Of a stretch of DNA of 64,000 bases, positions 8,850 to 18,243 are shown piece by piece. The notes beneath the pieces are model-generated. The model worked only from the letters and a program-made list of their open reading frames with translations. It made no database searches and was not told the DNA's origin. The first letter of the stretch is position 1. Each line of letters begins with the position of its first letter. The position numbers and the translations under genes were made by a program. Source of the DNA: Blastopirellula marina DSM 3645 (GTDB taxonomy: Bacteria; Planctomycetota; Planctomycetia; Pirellulales; Pirellulaceae); contig NZ_CH672377.1 in NCBI RefSeq assembly GCF_000153105.1, forward strand, positions 1,104,989 to 1,168,988, given 5' to 3'.

Positions 8850-9598
8850 TCGCTAAGCATTCCCAGCTTGTCGTGCATCTTGAGCCGATGGCCGGCTTGA
8901 TGCGTGATGTATCGGTTGATTACGCCGCGGCATTCGCCGCGACGACTGGCCGGAATCTCCGTTTCCCGCCAGCTTTCTCCCGGTTCGGCCAGCCGACGGA
9001 AGATCTCTATCGTTTCTGCAGTGACGTCGATCACCTGCCGATGTCCGGCTCTGGCCTCGCGAGACAAAACGCCTCCTGCCAACAGCCCCAACGGCACGCG
9101 ACCCGTTTTAGGAGCAGGTCTTCCGGTATCGACGCAAAACGACAATTCCGGCAGTTGCCCCAATAATCTCAGCAGCGAAAGCTCGAAATGAAGCACTAGC
9201 TTCGGTACGTTTCCGCCGCCATCCAGTTCGGCCAAAGTTTGATCCGCGATGTGGAACAACTCCGCATACGGATCGGACTCGTGCGTAAACTCTCCAAGCA
9301 ACTCGGCGATGTAGTAGCCCGCGTACAAATGGGGCAAACTACGCTGAGCCGAGCGAAACTTACGTAGTAACTTCGCTTCGGTCAGGATGTCGAGGGAGTC
9401 GCTCGTTTTGTGGAGGAACACTATGCGACAGAGCGACAACAGGTCAATAGCAGACTCGAACGCACTTTTGGGTCGGCGGCACCCCTTGGCGATCCCCGAG
9501 ATTTTACCGAAGTCCTCAGTAAACAGCGTCGTAATGCAACTGCTCTCGCTGAATTCGACAATGCGAATCACGATCCCCGTTGTTTTTTCGCTCGACAT
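8846..9598 (-). CDS. recO: DNA repair protein RecO
   Basis: 250 residues. RecO loads RecA with RecR onto SSB-coated single-stranded DNA in gap repair. The N-terminal OB fold (VIRIVEFSESSCITTLFTED followed by GKISGIAKGCRRPKS) and the helical domain (YAGYYIAELLGEFTHESDPYAELF, then FELSLLRLLGQLPELSFC) match the family. Its cysteine region retains C in LSFCVD but not a full four-cysteine zinc site. Its stop overlaps the TPR lipoprotein start. In many bacteria recO lies at the end of the phoH-ybeY cluster, as it does here. Confidence 0.93.
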   Translation of the reverse strand: MSSEKTTGIVIRIVEFSESSCITTLFTEDFGKISGIAKGCRRPKSAFESAIDLLSLCRIVFLHKTSDSLDILTEAKLLRKFRSAQRSLPHLYAGYYIAELLGEFTHESDPYAELFHIADQTLAELDGGGNVPKLVLHFELSLLRLLGQLPELSFCVDTGRPAPKTGRVPLGLLAGGVLSREARAGHRQVIDVTAETIEIFRRLAEPGESWRETEIPASRRGECRGVINRYITHQAGHRLKMHDKLGMLSE

Positions 9599-9649
9599 AG
9601 AAGGTAGTGCTAGCTGGCGGCGTGTTGACGTTTGTGGGGGTGTAACGCC

Positions 9650-9714
9650 GTAGGGTCCGTTGTGCGGACCAAGAATTGCCGAGCGGCATGATTGGTCCGC
9701 AAAGCGGACCCTAC
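9650..9714. repeat. BIME-like pair of inverted REP hairpins starting with GTAG
   Basis: The first arm (9650-9672) is GTAG followed by GGTCCG-TTGTG-CGGACC; the second arm (9692-9714) is its reverse complement with two mismatches out of 23 and ends in CTAC. Each arm is itself a hairpin. A GTAG tetranucleotide at the foot of a hairpin is the signature of REP elements handled by RAYT (TnpA-REP) transposases, and an opposed pair is a BIME. It occupies the gap between the CBS membrane protein gene and recO and may also act as an RNA structure there. The assignment to the REP family is inferred from structure only. Confidence 0.65.
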
Positions 9715-9745
9715 GACTTCAGAAGTAGACCTAGGATACCCGACA

Positions 9746-11038
9746 TCACGTCGAAGGAGATTCAGCTGGATCGAGTTTCGTCAGTTGCAATTTTTGAATT
9801 CGCCGGCGATCGGCTGCTATCACCACGATCTCGACATCGTCGACCCGAATGCGATCACCAGTCTTGGGGATTTTTTGCAAGCGACTGATCACCATTCCGG
9901 CGAGCGTGTCATAATCGTCGCCGACCGGCAAGTCGAGTCCTAGCTCTTCGTTCACATCGTCGATGTGGGCGCGCCCTTGCACTTCGGCTTGATCGCGGCT
10001 GATGCGGACAATTTCTTCTTCTTCATTCTGATCGTGTTCGTCGACAATCTCGCCGACGATTTCTTCTAGGATGTCCTCAATCGTGATCAGCCCGGCGACG
10101 GCGTGGTATTCGTCAATCACGATCGCCATGTGATTTCGTTCCCGCAAAAATTGCTTCAGCAGTTCGTCAATCGGCATCGACTTGGGGACCATCGCCGCTT
10201 TGCGGGCCAAATCACGCAGCGACTTGCGGTCCGCGGCCGGCTTGACCAGTTCCGACAGCATATCTTTCACATACAGGACGCCGACAATCTGATCGAGCCC
10301 CTCGTGATAGGCCGGAATCCGCGTGCGCCCCGTCTCATGGACGAACTTCACGACATCTTCCCACGACGTTTCGATCGGTAACGCGTCGACCTCGCTGCGT
10401 GAAGTCATCACGTCAGCGACGTCGATATCTCCCAGTTCGATCACGCTTTCGATCATTTCACGCGCATCTTCTTCGAGCAGGCCTTCCCGCAGCCCCTCGG
10501 TGACGATCGTGCGGATCTCGTCTTCAAACTCTTCTTCTTCGTCGACTACTTCGTGGGGAATATTCGCCAAGCGGCGGAGAAATCCTTCGACAAAGCGAAC
10601 GCCCCAGGCGAGCGGCGAAAAGATGATGCTCGCCACGGCCCAAAAACGCCAGGTGTAGTAAATAAACTGCGGTGCGAAATGCTCGGCGACCGCCCAAGGT
10701 AGCCAGACCGTCGACGCGAGCAAAACAAACGCAACCGCTAGTACGTCCGTTGCAAAACCCGCCGGGGTCAACGTGCTAGTCTTGCCAAGGCCAAGTAACC
10801 AGGCCTGACCGGCGACCAGAAAGAAGGCGGTTCCTAGCACTTGCAGGCACTGGGCGGCGAACCCGGCGTCTTCGTGATTCTCGTGAATGATCCGAAACCA
10901 GCGAATTTGTCGGCGGCGATCACAGAACTCTTCCAGTTCGTGCCAACTCAGGTCATGCAGCACACGACCCGTCACGGCCGCCAAAATCATGAACGCGGCG
11001 CCAGCACAGGAGGTCCAAAATAAGAGCGACGCATTCAT
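9746..11038 (-). CDS. CNNM/HlyC-CorC family membrane protein with paired CBS domains
   Basis: 430 residues. The first 160 residues hold about four hydrophobic segments (around 5-25, 62-85, 93-115, 128-150) in the place of the CNNM transmembrane domain. A strongly acidic linker (VVDEEEEFEDE) leads to two CBS domains (about 200-325, with MTSRSEVDALP and MAIVIDEYHAVAGLITIEDILEE) and a C-terminal CorC/HlyC domain (about 340-420, with LDLPVGDDYDTLAGMV). Members are linked to magnesium or cobalt efflux; the CBS pair binds adenosine nucleotides. In proteobacteria the corC homologue ybeX also follows ybeY, as it does here with an ATGA overlap. Confidence 0.88.
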   Translation of the reverse strand: MNASLLFWTSCAGAAFMILAAVTGRVLHDLSWHELEEFCDRRRQIRWFRIIHENHEDAGFAAQCLQVLGTAFFLVAGQAWLLGLGKTSTLTPAGFATDVLAVAFVLLASTVWLPWAVAEHFAPQFIYYTWRFWAVASIIFSPLAWGVRFVEGFLRRLANIPHEVVDEEEEFEDEIRTIVTEGLREGLLEEDAREMIESVIELGDIDVADVMTSRSEVDALPIETSWEDVVKFVHETGRTRIPAYHEGLDQIVGVLYVKDMLSELVKPAADRKSLRDLARKAAMVPKSMPIDELLKQFLRERNHMAIVIDEYHAVAGLITIEDILEEIVGEIVDEHDQNEEEEIVRISRDQAEVQGRAHIDDVNEELGLDLPVGDDYDTLAGMVISRLQKIPKTGDRIRVDDVEIVVIAADRRRIQKLQLTKLDPAESPST

Positions 11039-11532
11039 CGGGCGGCGCCTCGCGGGGTCTGGGGAGTCTCTAAATGGCGATGCGACTCTGGCGGCTCCAG
11101 TCCGACTTGTTCGAGATAAACCCGCTCGAGCCGACGCATCGTTAGGCGATCTTCGTCCTCATGGTCGTCATACCCGACCAGGTGCAAAGCGCCATGGATG
11201 ACATAGAGGAGCGTTTCGTGCTTGGCCGGCCACTGGTACTTTTCGGCCTCGGCCGCCGCATATTGGCAGCTGATGACGATTTCCCCTTCCAGCAGATCGT
11301 CGTCCGCCGAAAGATTGAACGTCACGACGTCGGTGGGGTAATCATGTTGGAGAAAACGGCGATTCACCTCGTGAATCTCCGCATCGTCGACTAGCGCGAC
11401 GCTGACTTCGTACGCTTCAATAGACTCGCCGGCAAAAACCGCCGCTATCGCTTGGCGAACCGCTTCGTCGGTCGGCGCCGCATATTGCGTGCGACGCGTG
11501 ATTTCGACCGCCTCGTCGGGCTCATCATCCAT
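11035..11532 (-). CDS. ybeY: Endoribonuclease YbeY, 16S rRNA maturation factor
   Basis: 165 residues. YbeY is a zinc-dependent RNase used in 16S rRNA 3'-end maturation and ribosome quality control. The zinc motif is present as HGALHLVGYDDHED near residues 114-127; there is one extra D before the third histidine relative to E. coli HGxLHLxGYDH, a variant I believe occurs in other lineages. The conserved N-half shows VNRRFLQHDYPTDVVTFNL. The gene follows pgpH by 8 bp and overlaps the CBS protein start, giving the conserved order phoH-pgpH-ybeY. Confidence 0.94.
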   Translation of the reverse strand: MDDEPDEAVEITRRTQYAAPTDEAVRQAIAAVFAGESIEAYEVSVALVDDAEIHEVNRRFLQHDYPTDVVTFNLSADDDLLEGEIVISCQYAAAEAEKYQWPAKHETLLYVIHGALHLVGYDDHEDEDRLTMRRLERVYLEQVGLEPPESHRHLETPQTPRGAAR

Positions 11533-11540
11533 GAGATGTT

Positions 11541-13829
11541 CTAGGCTCGCTGTTGACTAGGGTATTTTACGCGACCGTGATAAACGGCCGTCAGGCTCTT
11601 CGTAACGCTGTCTTGAATCTTCCGCAATTCGGATAAGGTCAAACCCGATTCGTCAAACTGACCATCGAGCAGACGCTTCATCGTCAACTCTTCGACCAGG
11701 TTCTCGATACGCGCCGGAGTCGGATCAACCAGCGTACGACTGGCGCTCTCGATCATATCGGCGATCATCATTACCCCGGCCTCTTTCGACTGCGGTTTGG
11801 GACCGGGATATCGATAGCTGCTTTCGTCCACTTCCTCCGAGCTGGAAGGATCGTTTTCGTTGCGGCGGCTCGCTTCGCGATAGAAATACTCGACCAGCGT
11901 AGTCCCGTGGTGTTGTTCGATAAAGTCGATAATCGCCCGAGGCAACTTGTGCTTGCGCGCAAGGTCGGCGCCATCTTTCACGTGGGCGATGATAATCAAA
12001 GTACTCATCGCCGGCAGCAATGTAGCGTGACGGTTTCCTTCGCCAGACTGATTTTCGATGAAGTACTCCGGCTTCATCATCTTGCCAATGTCGTGAAAAT
12101 AAGCGCCGACGCGGGCCAAGAGTCCGTTGGCGCCGATCGCATCCGAGGCCGCTTCGGCGATCGATGCGACGTTGATCGAGTGGTTATAGGTGCCGGGCGC
12201 ACGGCGGACCAACTCTTGCAACAGCGGGTGAGCGGCGTCTCCCAGCTCCAGCAAACTGATATCGGTCAACACGCCGTAGCTTTTTTCGATGAACGGCAAC
12301 AGGCCGGTCATTAAGAAGCCGGTCACAATCGCCCATCCTGCTTGCCAAGCGGCGATTTCTAACAGGCGCAGTCCCAGCGGTTGACCAACGACGACTCCTA
12401 CGCCCAATTGCGTTGCGAAAGCGGCGACGCCAGCCCAAACGCCCACAAAAATCAACTTGGTGCGACTGCGGATCCGCACGGTCATCAAGATCGCGGTCGC
12501 GGTCGCCGCCGCGATCGTTACGAAAGTTGCGAGTCCTTCGCCGACCAAAAAGACCGCCGCCAACATAGCGCAGGCCGAAACCAACAGCGCCAACTCTTGG
12601 CGATAGACGATCGCTAGCAACATGCCAAGCGCCATCAGCGGCACCAGCTCGGCGCGCCACGCGTCGTCGATCCAGTACGCCAGCACGACAGAGCCGGCGA
12701 CCGGAGTCAAAAACATCAAGAAGTCATGAACCGAATGCAGGACCTGGGGAGACTTGAACGCGAGATAGACGCCGGACAAAGTCGCCAAGGCGATAAACAT
12801 GCCAAAGATCGATAACGATCGCGATAGTTGCTTGATCAACGGCAGACTATCGCAAAATGCAACGTGCTCGCTACGAAGCAGCTTCAGCGATTCCCCTTCA
12901 AGCGGCACTCCTCCCTTGGCGAGAGCTTCGCCGGAGGGAATATGCCGCATAACCGGCTCGACCTTGTCGATGGTCGCTTGTCGTTGCGTGTTTGTGGCGA
13001 TTTCGTTTTTTGTCAGCGTGCTGGGCAAGTTGGAACTCATCCAGTAGTAGATCGGGTCGATCACCTCGGCGTTCGACTCTTCTTCTTGGAGCTGGCTCAG
13101 CTCGATTTCTAGATTTTTTTTCAGATTGTTGCGGGCCTGGGCAATCAGCAAGTCCGAGATCGAAACGGTCCGCCGCGCATCGGGTTCTCCCTTGCGATAG
13201 ACGATGACTTCGGCCTTGTTCCCTTTGTTCTCGGCCTGGTCGTTGTTGTCCATCAGGCCGTTTTTAGTGAAGTTCGTCAGCGCGGCGGCGACTCCTTGTT
13301 CTAGCGCCGTCAGCTTTCCTTCTTTGGCGTAGAAAGCGTGAAACTTATCAAAGTGGCGGCGCTTTTCGGTTTCTGGAATCGCTTGATCCGGAGCGCTGGG
13401 CGTTTTCAGAAACTCGTCCCAAGCGGCTGCGATTTCGGGTGTGAATTCATTGGCCGATACAATCCGCGCCAGGGCGGACTGTAATTTCCCCCGCATTTGT
13501 TCGAGCGGCGCCGGATCATTTTCATAGACCGTCAGCGCATTGGCGGCGGCGGCGTCACGCGCACGCTGATCACCGGCAGGGTCAGGCACGGCGAAATCAA
13601 TGCGGGAAACGACATCGCGCGGAGGGACAAAATCCTCGCGAAAAGAGAACGGCGGCATCCAAGAGATCGTCACCGCCCACAGGATCAGCGCCGTCACGGC
13701 GGTGAGCGCTACCATCGCCGCATTCTCGGGGCGCTGCAGCTGCGCGATCCAGCGACGCATCGCGCCTGGTTTCAGGACGATGCTGCTAACGTGATCGGAA
13801 CGAGTTTTGGATTTGATATGGGGAGGCAT
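11541..13829 (-). CDS. pgpH: PgpH-like 7TM-HD phosphodiesterase (predicted cyclic di-AMP hydrolase)
   Basis: 762 residues. One N-terminal membrane segment (about 38-57) is followed by a periplasmic 7TMR-HDED-type domain (about 60-330), about seven membrane segments (about 335-530), and a cytoplasmic HD domain (about 555-750). Metal-binding marks are RRAPGTYNHSINVASIAEAA, AYFHDIGKMMKPEYF and the later HHGTTLVEYFY. PgpH hydrolyses cyclic di-AMP in Listeria; the function here is by homology. Its start lies 13 bp after phoH and its stop 8 bp before ybeY, the arrangement known from Firmicutes (phoH-yqfF-yqfG). Confidence 0.92.
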   Translation of the reverse strand: MPPHIKSKTRSDHVSSIVLKPGAMRRWIAQLQRPENAAMVALTAVTALILWAVTISWMPPFSFREDFVPPRDVVSRIDFAVPDPAGDQRARDAAAANALTVYENDPAPLEQMRGKLQSALARIVSANEFTPEIAAAWDEFLKTPSAPDQAIPETEKRRHFDKFHAFYAKEGKLTALEQGVAAALTNFTKNGLMDNNDQAENKGNKAEVIVYRKGEPDARRTVSISDLLIAQARNNLKKNLEIELSQLQEEESNAEVIDPIYYWMSSNLPSTLTKNEIATNTQRQATIDKVEPVMRHIPSGEALAKGGVPLEGESLKLLRSEHVAFCDSLPLIKQLSRSLSIFGMFIALATLSGVYLAFKSPQVLHSVHDFLMFLTPVAGSVVLAYWIDDAWRAELVPLMALGMLLAIVYRQELALLVSACAMLAAVFLVGEGLATFVTIAAATATAILMTVRIRSRTKLIFVGVWAGVAAFATQLGVGVVVGQPLGLRLLEIAAWQAGWAIVTGFLMTGLLPFIEKSYGVLTDISLLELGDAAHPLLQELVRRAPGTYNHSINVASIAEAASDAIGANGLLARVGAYFHDIGKMMKPEYFIENQSGEGNRHATLLPAMSTLIIIAHVKDGADLARKHKLPRAIIDFIEQHHGTTLVEYFYREASRRNENDPSSSEEVDESSYRYPGPKPQSKEAGVMMIADMIESASRTLVDPTPARIENLVEELTMKRLLDGQFDESGLTLSELRKIQDSVTKSLTAVYHGRVKYPSQQRA

Positions 13830-13842
13830 AATTTGCGTTCGA

Positions 13843-14787
13843 CTAGGTCGTGTTCGGTCCCCGTTCGTAAGCGTTCACAATTTCTTGCACCAGCGCGTGC
13901 CGGACGATGTCGGCTTGCGTCAGCTGCACTTGGCCAATTCCCTGGATATCCTTCAGGCGCAGGATCGCGTCGCTCAAGCCGCTGCTTACGTTATGCGGCA
14001 AGTCATTTTGCGTCGCGTCGCCAGAGATCACCATGCGTGAGTTCTTCCCCATGCGGGTCAAAAACATCTTCATTTGTGAAATCGTCGTGTTTTGCGCTTC
14101 ATCCAAAATGATGAACGCATCGTTCAGGGTCCTTCCCCGCATGAACGCCAGCGGAATTACTTCGATAACGTTTTGCTCCATGTACCGCGCGACCTGATCG
14201 CGCTCGATCATTTCGCCTAGCGAATCGAGCATCGGCTGCAGGTAAGGATTGATCTTTTCGTGCAGCGTGCCAGGGAGAAACCCAAGTTGCTCTCCCGCTT
14301 CGACCGCGGGACGAACCAAGACGATTTTGCGGATACGTTGTTCTAACAGGGATTCAACCGCCAATGCGACCGCCAAAAAGGTCTTACCGGTACCGGCAGG
14401 GCCCAACGCGAACACCATTTCATGTTCGCGCATCGTCTCGACATAGACGGCCTGACCTGGGGTCATCGGCGTGACCCGCTGCGTCTTCTTGAAGACGGCG
14501 ATCGGCAGCGTCTTGGGTTTGGTCGTTTCGCCGGTCACATCGGCCAACGAGTCTTCCACCTCGTCCAGCGTAATCAGCCCTTGGCGTTCCACTTTTTTTC
14601 GCAGCGCCTCAATCACCTTGGTCGCCTGGGCGACGGCGACTTCACGACCGGAAATGCGCACTTGGCCATCACGATGCGTAATCGTCACGCCCAGTGATTC
14701 GCGGATACGGCGAACATGTTGATCGCGTGCGCCAAATAGCTGGAGAACGGACGAGTTGTCGAGAAATCGGATAGTCGCTTCGTACAT
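13843..14787 (-). CDS. phoH: PhoH-family ATPase
   Basis: 314 residues, ATG start. An N-terminal KH-like segment (about 1-65, with FGARDQHVRRIRESLGV) precedes the RecA-like ATPase domain with Walker A GPAGTGKTFLA (near 130), the arginine-bearing stretch VRPAVEAGEQLGFLPG, and Walker B AFIILDEAQN. PhoH/YbeZ proteins are predicted RNA-linked ATPases working with YbeY in rRNA processing. It is the first gene of the tight phoH-pgpH-ybeY run and is separated from cdsA by 170 bp, where a promoter probably lies. Confidence 0.95.
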   Translation of the reverse strand: MYEATIRFLDNSSVLQLFGARDQHVRRIRESLGVTITHRDGQVRISGREVAVAQATKVIEALRKKVERQGLITLDEVEDSLADVTGETTKPKTLPIAVFKKTQRVTPMTPGQAVYVETMREHEMVFALGPAGTGKTFLAVALAVESLLEQRIRKIVLVRPAVEAGEQLGFLPGTLHEKINPYLQPMLDSLGEMIERDQVARYMEQNVIEVIPLAFMRGRTLNDAFIILDEAQNTTISQMKMFLTRMGKNSRMVISGDATQNDLPHNVSSGLSDAILRLKDIQGIGQVQLTQADIVRHALVQEIVNAYERGPNTT

Positions 14788-14957
14788 GCAGAAAGCGCTG
14801 ACCGCAAAGGCCCTCGCAGGAAGAATGATTTCAACACCACTAAAAATATAGACAATCTTTCGTCGGACGAAATCGAAATTCCGCCGCCGATGCGCTAACT
14901 TATTTCATGATAGCACTTTACATTCCTTTAGATCGTCTTAATCGGGTTGAAAGCTGG

Positions 14958-15869
14958 TTACCGGGGCCCTACCAGGCCGATTTCCCAGAAAAATAGCGCC
15001 ATCGGCGCGGCGACCAATATCGAATCCATCACGTCGAGCACACCCCCCAGTCCTATTAGCCAAGTGCTGGAATCCTTGCTTTCCATGTCCCGCTTAAACA
15101 GCGACTCGGCCAAATCGCCGATCATGCCGGCGATCGCTACGCAGACCGCATACAGACAGAGACGCCAAAACGCTGGGGGTTCACTCGTTGTCAGCTGCGG
15201 CGCCACCACGGCGAATACGATCCAGGCGCCAAACATGGCCGCGATCAATCCGCCGATCGCTCCTTCGACCGTTTTGCCAGGACTTAAATTGGGCGCTAGT
15301 TTTGTGCGGCCCATGAATCGTCCGGTGAAATAAGCGCCGGCATCCGACGTTTTGGTCACGACGATCATCGAGAGCAGCGCAATCATTCCCCACGCGTTGC
15401 CATCGGGCAAATCGCTATGCATCAGGCGCAGCCGCAAAACAAAGCTCATCAGGCCGCCGACATAGGCGATCGTAAAGATTGTCAAACCGACATGCACGAT
15501 CGCCCAGCCTGGCTTTTCGTACCGGCGCATTTCGCTAATCATCGACAGAACCATGCTAGCGGCGAGCGCGAACAAGATCCACTTGGACGAATCTGCAGGC
15601 AGCGTCGCCGGAGCAAAGGGCCAAAAGATCGAGAGCCCAGCGCTTCCCATCACCAGCAAGGTACCGACGTGGCAAGCCCATCCGGCGGGACGCAACTGTT
15701 TTGCGCGCAGCAGCCCTAGCACTTCTTCCGACGCGGCGATTGCAATCAAAATCGCCAACGGTAAGAGCCAAATTCCAGGGCGGTCAAAGTTCCAGCTATA
15801 GTCCAACCAGCAAAGCAGGACGACCGGAACGATGATCGCCACAGCGCCGATCAATCGCCATCTCAGCAC
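14958..15869 (-). CDS. cdsA: Phosphatidate cytidylyltransferase
   Basis: 303 residues from a GTG that starts 3 bases after the uppS stop. CdsA makes CDP-diacylglycerol from phosphatidic acid and CTP. The protein has about eight hydrophobic segments. The signature near the C-terminus keeps SLFKRDMESKDSSTW, then GLGGVLDVMDS: the core K, D and D residues of the family remain, but the canonical PGHGG reads IGLGG and LDR reads LDV. I believe similar variants occur in other planctomycetes, so this is likely a lineage feature and not loss of activity. SPGKTVEGAIGG earlier in the protein is typical of the family. Confidence 0.92.
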   Translation of the reverse strand: MLRWRLIGAVAIIVPVVLLCWLDYSWNFDRPGIWLLPLAILIAIAASEEVLGLLRAKQLRPAGWACHVGTLLVMGSAGLSIFWPFAPATLPADSSKWILFALAASMVLSMISEMRRYEKPGWAIVHVGLTIFTIAYVGGLMSFVLRLRLMHSDLPDGNAWGMIALLSMIVVTKTSDAGAYFTGRFMGRTKLAPNLSPGKTVEGAIGGLIAAMFGAWIVFAVVAPQLTTSEPPAFWRLCLYAVCVAIAGMIGDLAESLFKRDMESKDSSTWLIGLGGVLDVMDSILVAAPMALFFWEIGLVGPR

Positions 15870-15872
15870 AGG

Positions 15873-16652
15873 CTAAGTCGCTCCTTCCGCAGAATCGACC
15901 TTTAACCCGCCAAATCGCCGATCTCGTCCGGCAAAGTCGCGTATCGCTTGGTGCAACGTTTCTTCACAAAACTCGGGCCAGCATTGCTGCGTAACCCAAA
16001 GTTCGGCGTAACTAATCTGCCACAGCAAGAAGTTGCTGATCCGCATTTCGCCGGCGGTGCGAATCAACAGGTCGGGATCCGGCATGCCGGCGGTGTACAA
16101 ATGGGCGGCGATGGCGTCTTCGGTGATCTTCGCCGGCTCAAGAGTTCCGGCAGCGGCTGCAGTCGCCATCTTCCGGACCGCATCGACCATTTCGCCGCGA
16201 CCGCCATAGTTAATCGCCAGGCAAAGGGTCGTCCCGGTATTGGCGGCGCTCAGCTCGATCGTGCGATCCATCTCGTGCTGCACTTGCTCTGGAATGCCGT
16301 CGCGGCGACCGATGATGCGCACTTGGATATTGTTGGCCATGATCGTGCTCCGCTCTTCGATCATGTACTGCTCCAGCAGATGCATGAGAAAGTCGAGCTC
16401 GTACTGCGGCCTTTTCCAGTTTTCACTCGACAGGCAGTAAAGAGTCAGTTGTTGAATGCCCAACCTCGCGCATTCTTCCGTGGTGCGTCGCACCGACGTC
16501 ACTCCCCGACGGTGCCCTTCTACACGCGGCAAGCCTTGTCGCTGCGCCCAGCGGCCATTGCCATCCATGATCACGGCAATATGACGCGGCAGACGTTCGG
16601 CAGCGACGCCTAGGTCAGATTGCACAGATTGACTGGACGATTCAGAATTCAT
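15873..16652 (-). CDS. uppS: Isoprenyl transferase (undecaprenyl diphosphate synthase)
   Basis: 259 residues. UppS builds the C55 lipid carrier for peptidoglycan and O-antigen from farnesyl-PP and isopentenyl-PP. Family marks are IMDGNGRWAQRQGLPRVEGH (about 28-47, catalytic Asp in MDGNGRW), TLYCLSSENWKRP, and the C-terminal RTAGEMRISNFLLWQISYAE. It is followed after 3 bases by cdsA, a widespread bacterial pairing (often with frr and dxr, absent here). Confidence 0.96.
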   Translation of the reverse strand: MNSESSSQSVQSDLGVAAERLPRHIAVIMDGNGRWAQRQGLPRVEGHRRGVTSVRRTTEECARLGIQQLTLYCLSSENWKRPQYELDFLMHLLEQYMIEERSTIMANNIQVRIIGRRDGIPEQVQHEMDRTIELSAANTGTTLCLAINYGGRGEMVDAVRKMATAAAAGTLEPAKITEDAIAAHLYTAGMPDPDLLIRTAGEMRISNFLLWQISYAELWVTQQCWPEFCEETLHQAIRDFAGRDRRFGGLKVDSAEGAT

Positions 16653-16776
16653 GGCGAACAGCGGGAGCGATCAATGCGATACCGGTCGAACGACGACGAC
16701 CGCGAAAACCAGGTCAGGCTTTCGCTTCGTGTCGCGTTATTGTAACGACTCGTCCCCTCGCCATGCGAGCGGAGAA

Positions 16777-18093
16777 TTACGACGCGGCGCCCGCCAACAT
16801 GGCCATCGGCTCGGTAAAAATCGTCTGCTTGCGGTCGGGACCGACCGAAACGACGCCTACTTCGCAGCCAACCAGTTCCGAAATTCGCTCAATGTAGGCG
16901 AGTGCGTTGGCCGGCAAATCCTCGAGGCTCCGAGCGCCCGTAATTTCTTCCGCCCAACCGGGTAGCGTCTCGTAAATCGGCTTGACCTGGCGAATGTCAT
17001 CGACGTGACTAGGGAAGTGCGTCAGACGCTCTCCATTCAGGTCGTAGGCGACGCAGATCTTGATCTCGTCCAACGTCGACAGCACGTCCAACATCATCAG
17101 CGCCAGCGTATCGACGCCGCTGATCCGCGCGGTGTAGCGAACGGCGACCGCGTCAAACCAGCCGCAGCGACGCGGGCGACCGGTGGTGGTCCCAAATTCG
17201 TTGCCGCGATTACGGATCTTTTCGCCAAGCTCGTTTTCCTGCTCGGTCGGAAAAGGGCCGCCGCCGACGCGCGTGCTGTACGCTTTGATGACGCCGATCA
17301 CTTGGGTGATGAACTTGGCGGGAACGCCTGACCCGGCCGAAGCGCCGACGCCAGAGCTGTTGCTGCTGGTCACAAATGGGTAGGTTCCGTGATCCACGTC
17401 CAACAGCGCCCCTTGGGCGCCTTCAAACAAAATGCGTTTGTCCTCATCGGCCGCATCGAGCAGATAGGCGGTTGAATCGGTCACATATTCGCGCATTCGA
17501 TCGGCGTACGCCGCGTATTCGGTATAGATCGCATCGGCGTCAAGCGGCGTAAATGCTCCGCTGTCGTACATGCTGGCGATCGTCTTGTTTTTGGCGGCCG
17601 TAATCAGCGCGATCTTTTCTTTCAGACCGGGACGAACCAAATCGCCGAGTCGAATCGCATGGGCGCGGCCGACTTTATCACGATAGCAGGGCCCAATACC
17701 GCGCATCGTGGTGCCGATGTTCTCCCCGTCGGCGGTTGCTTGATTCATGGCCCGATCTTCGGCCATGTGCCAAGGGAAAATGATGTGGGCGCGATCGCTG
17801 AGCTGCAGGTTGTTCACCGGCACTCCGCGAGCTTTTAGCCCATCAATCTCTTGCAAAAGAATCGGCGGATTGATGACGACGCCCGCCGTGACGACGTTGG
17901 CGACGTCGAGGCTGAGAATCCCGCTCGGAATATGGTGCAGTTTATAGGTGTTTTCTCCGTCGACGACGGTATGGCCGGCATTCGCGCCTCCCAAAAACCG
18001 AGCGACCACATCGTGGCGCTTCGTCAACAAATCGACGAGCTTGCCTTTGGCCTCGTCTCCCCACTGCAAGCCGATGACGCACGTTCCAGGCAC
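16777..18093 (-). CDS. purA: Adenylosuccinate synthetase
   Basis: 438 residues from a GTG with GGAG about 11 bases before it. PurA joins IMP and aspartate using GTP, the first committed step to AMP. The GTP-binding start reads [16 protein letters not shown], with alanine where most bacteria have glycine (GDEGKGK). Other marks include HIIFPWH (about 88), [38 protein letters not shown], and [20 protein letters not shown]. The gene is monocistronic-looking; the next plus-strand gene starts 151 bp beyond its start. Confidence 0.96.
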   Translation of the reverse strand: MPGTCVIGLQWGDEAKGKLVDLLTKRHDVVARFLGGANAGHTVVDGENTYKLHHIPSGILSLDVANVVTAGVVINPPILLQEIDGLKARGVPVNNLQLSDRAHIIFPWHMAEDRAMNQATADGENIGTTMRGIGPCYRDKVGRAHAIRLGDLVRPGLKEKIALITAAKNKTIASMYDSGAFTPLDADAIYTEYAAYADRMREYVTDSTAYLLDAADEDKRILFEGAQGALLDVDHGTYPFVTSSNSSGVGASAGSGVPAKFITQVIGVIKAYSTRVGGGPFPTEQENELGEKIRNRGNEFGTTTGRPRRCGWFDAVAVRYTARISGVDTLALMMLDVLSTLDEIKICVAYDLNGERLTHFPSHVDDIRQVKPIYETLPGWAEEITGARSLEDLPANALAYIERISELVGCEVGVVSVGPDRKQTIFTEPMAMLAGAAS

Positions 18094-18243
18094 CGGATTC
18101 GCTCCGCTATATCAAGTCGATGAACCAACACACAAACTTCCCATGTTACGGCGGCTTGATCCGCTCGGTCAACCAGTAAGAGGGTAAACCGCTGGCGAGG
18201 GGGATCTGGCAAGCTCTTTTCCGCCGGACCAAGCGGCGGCGGA

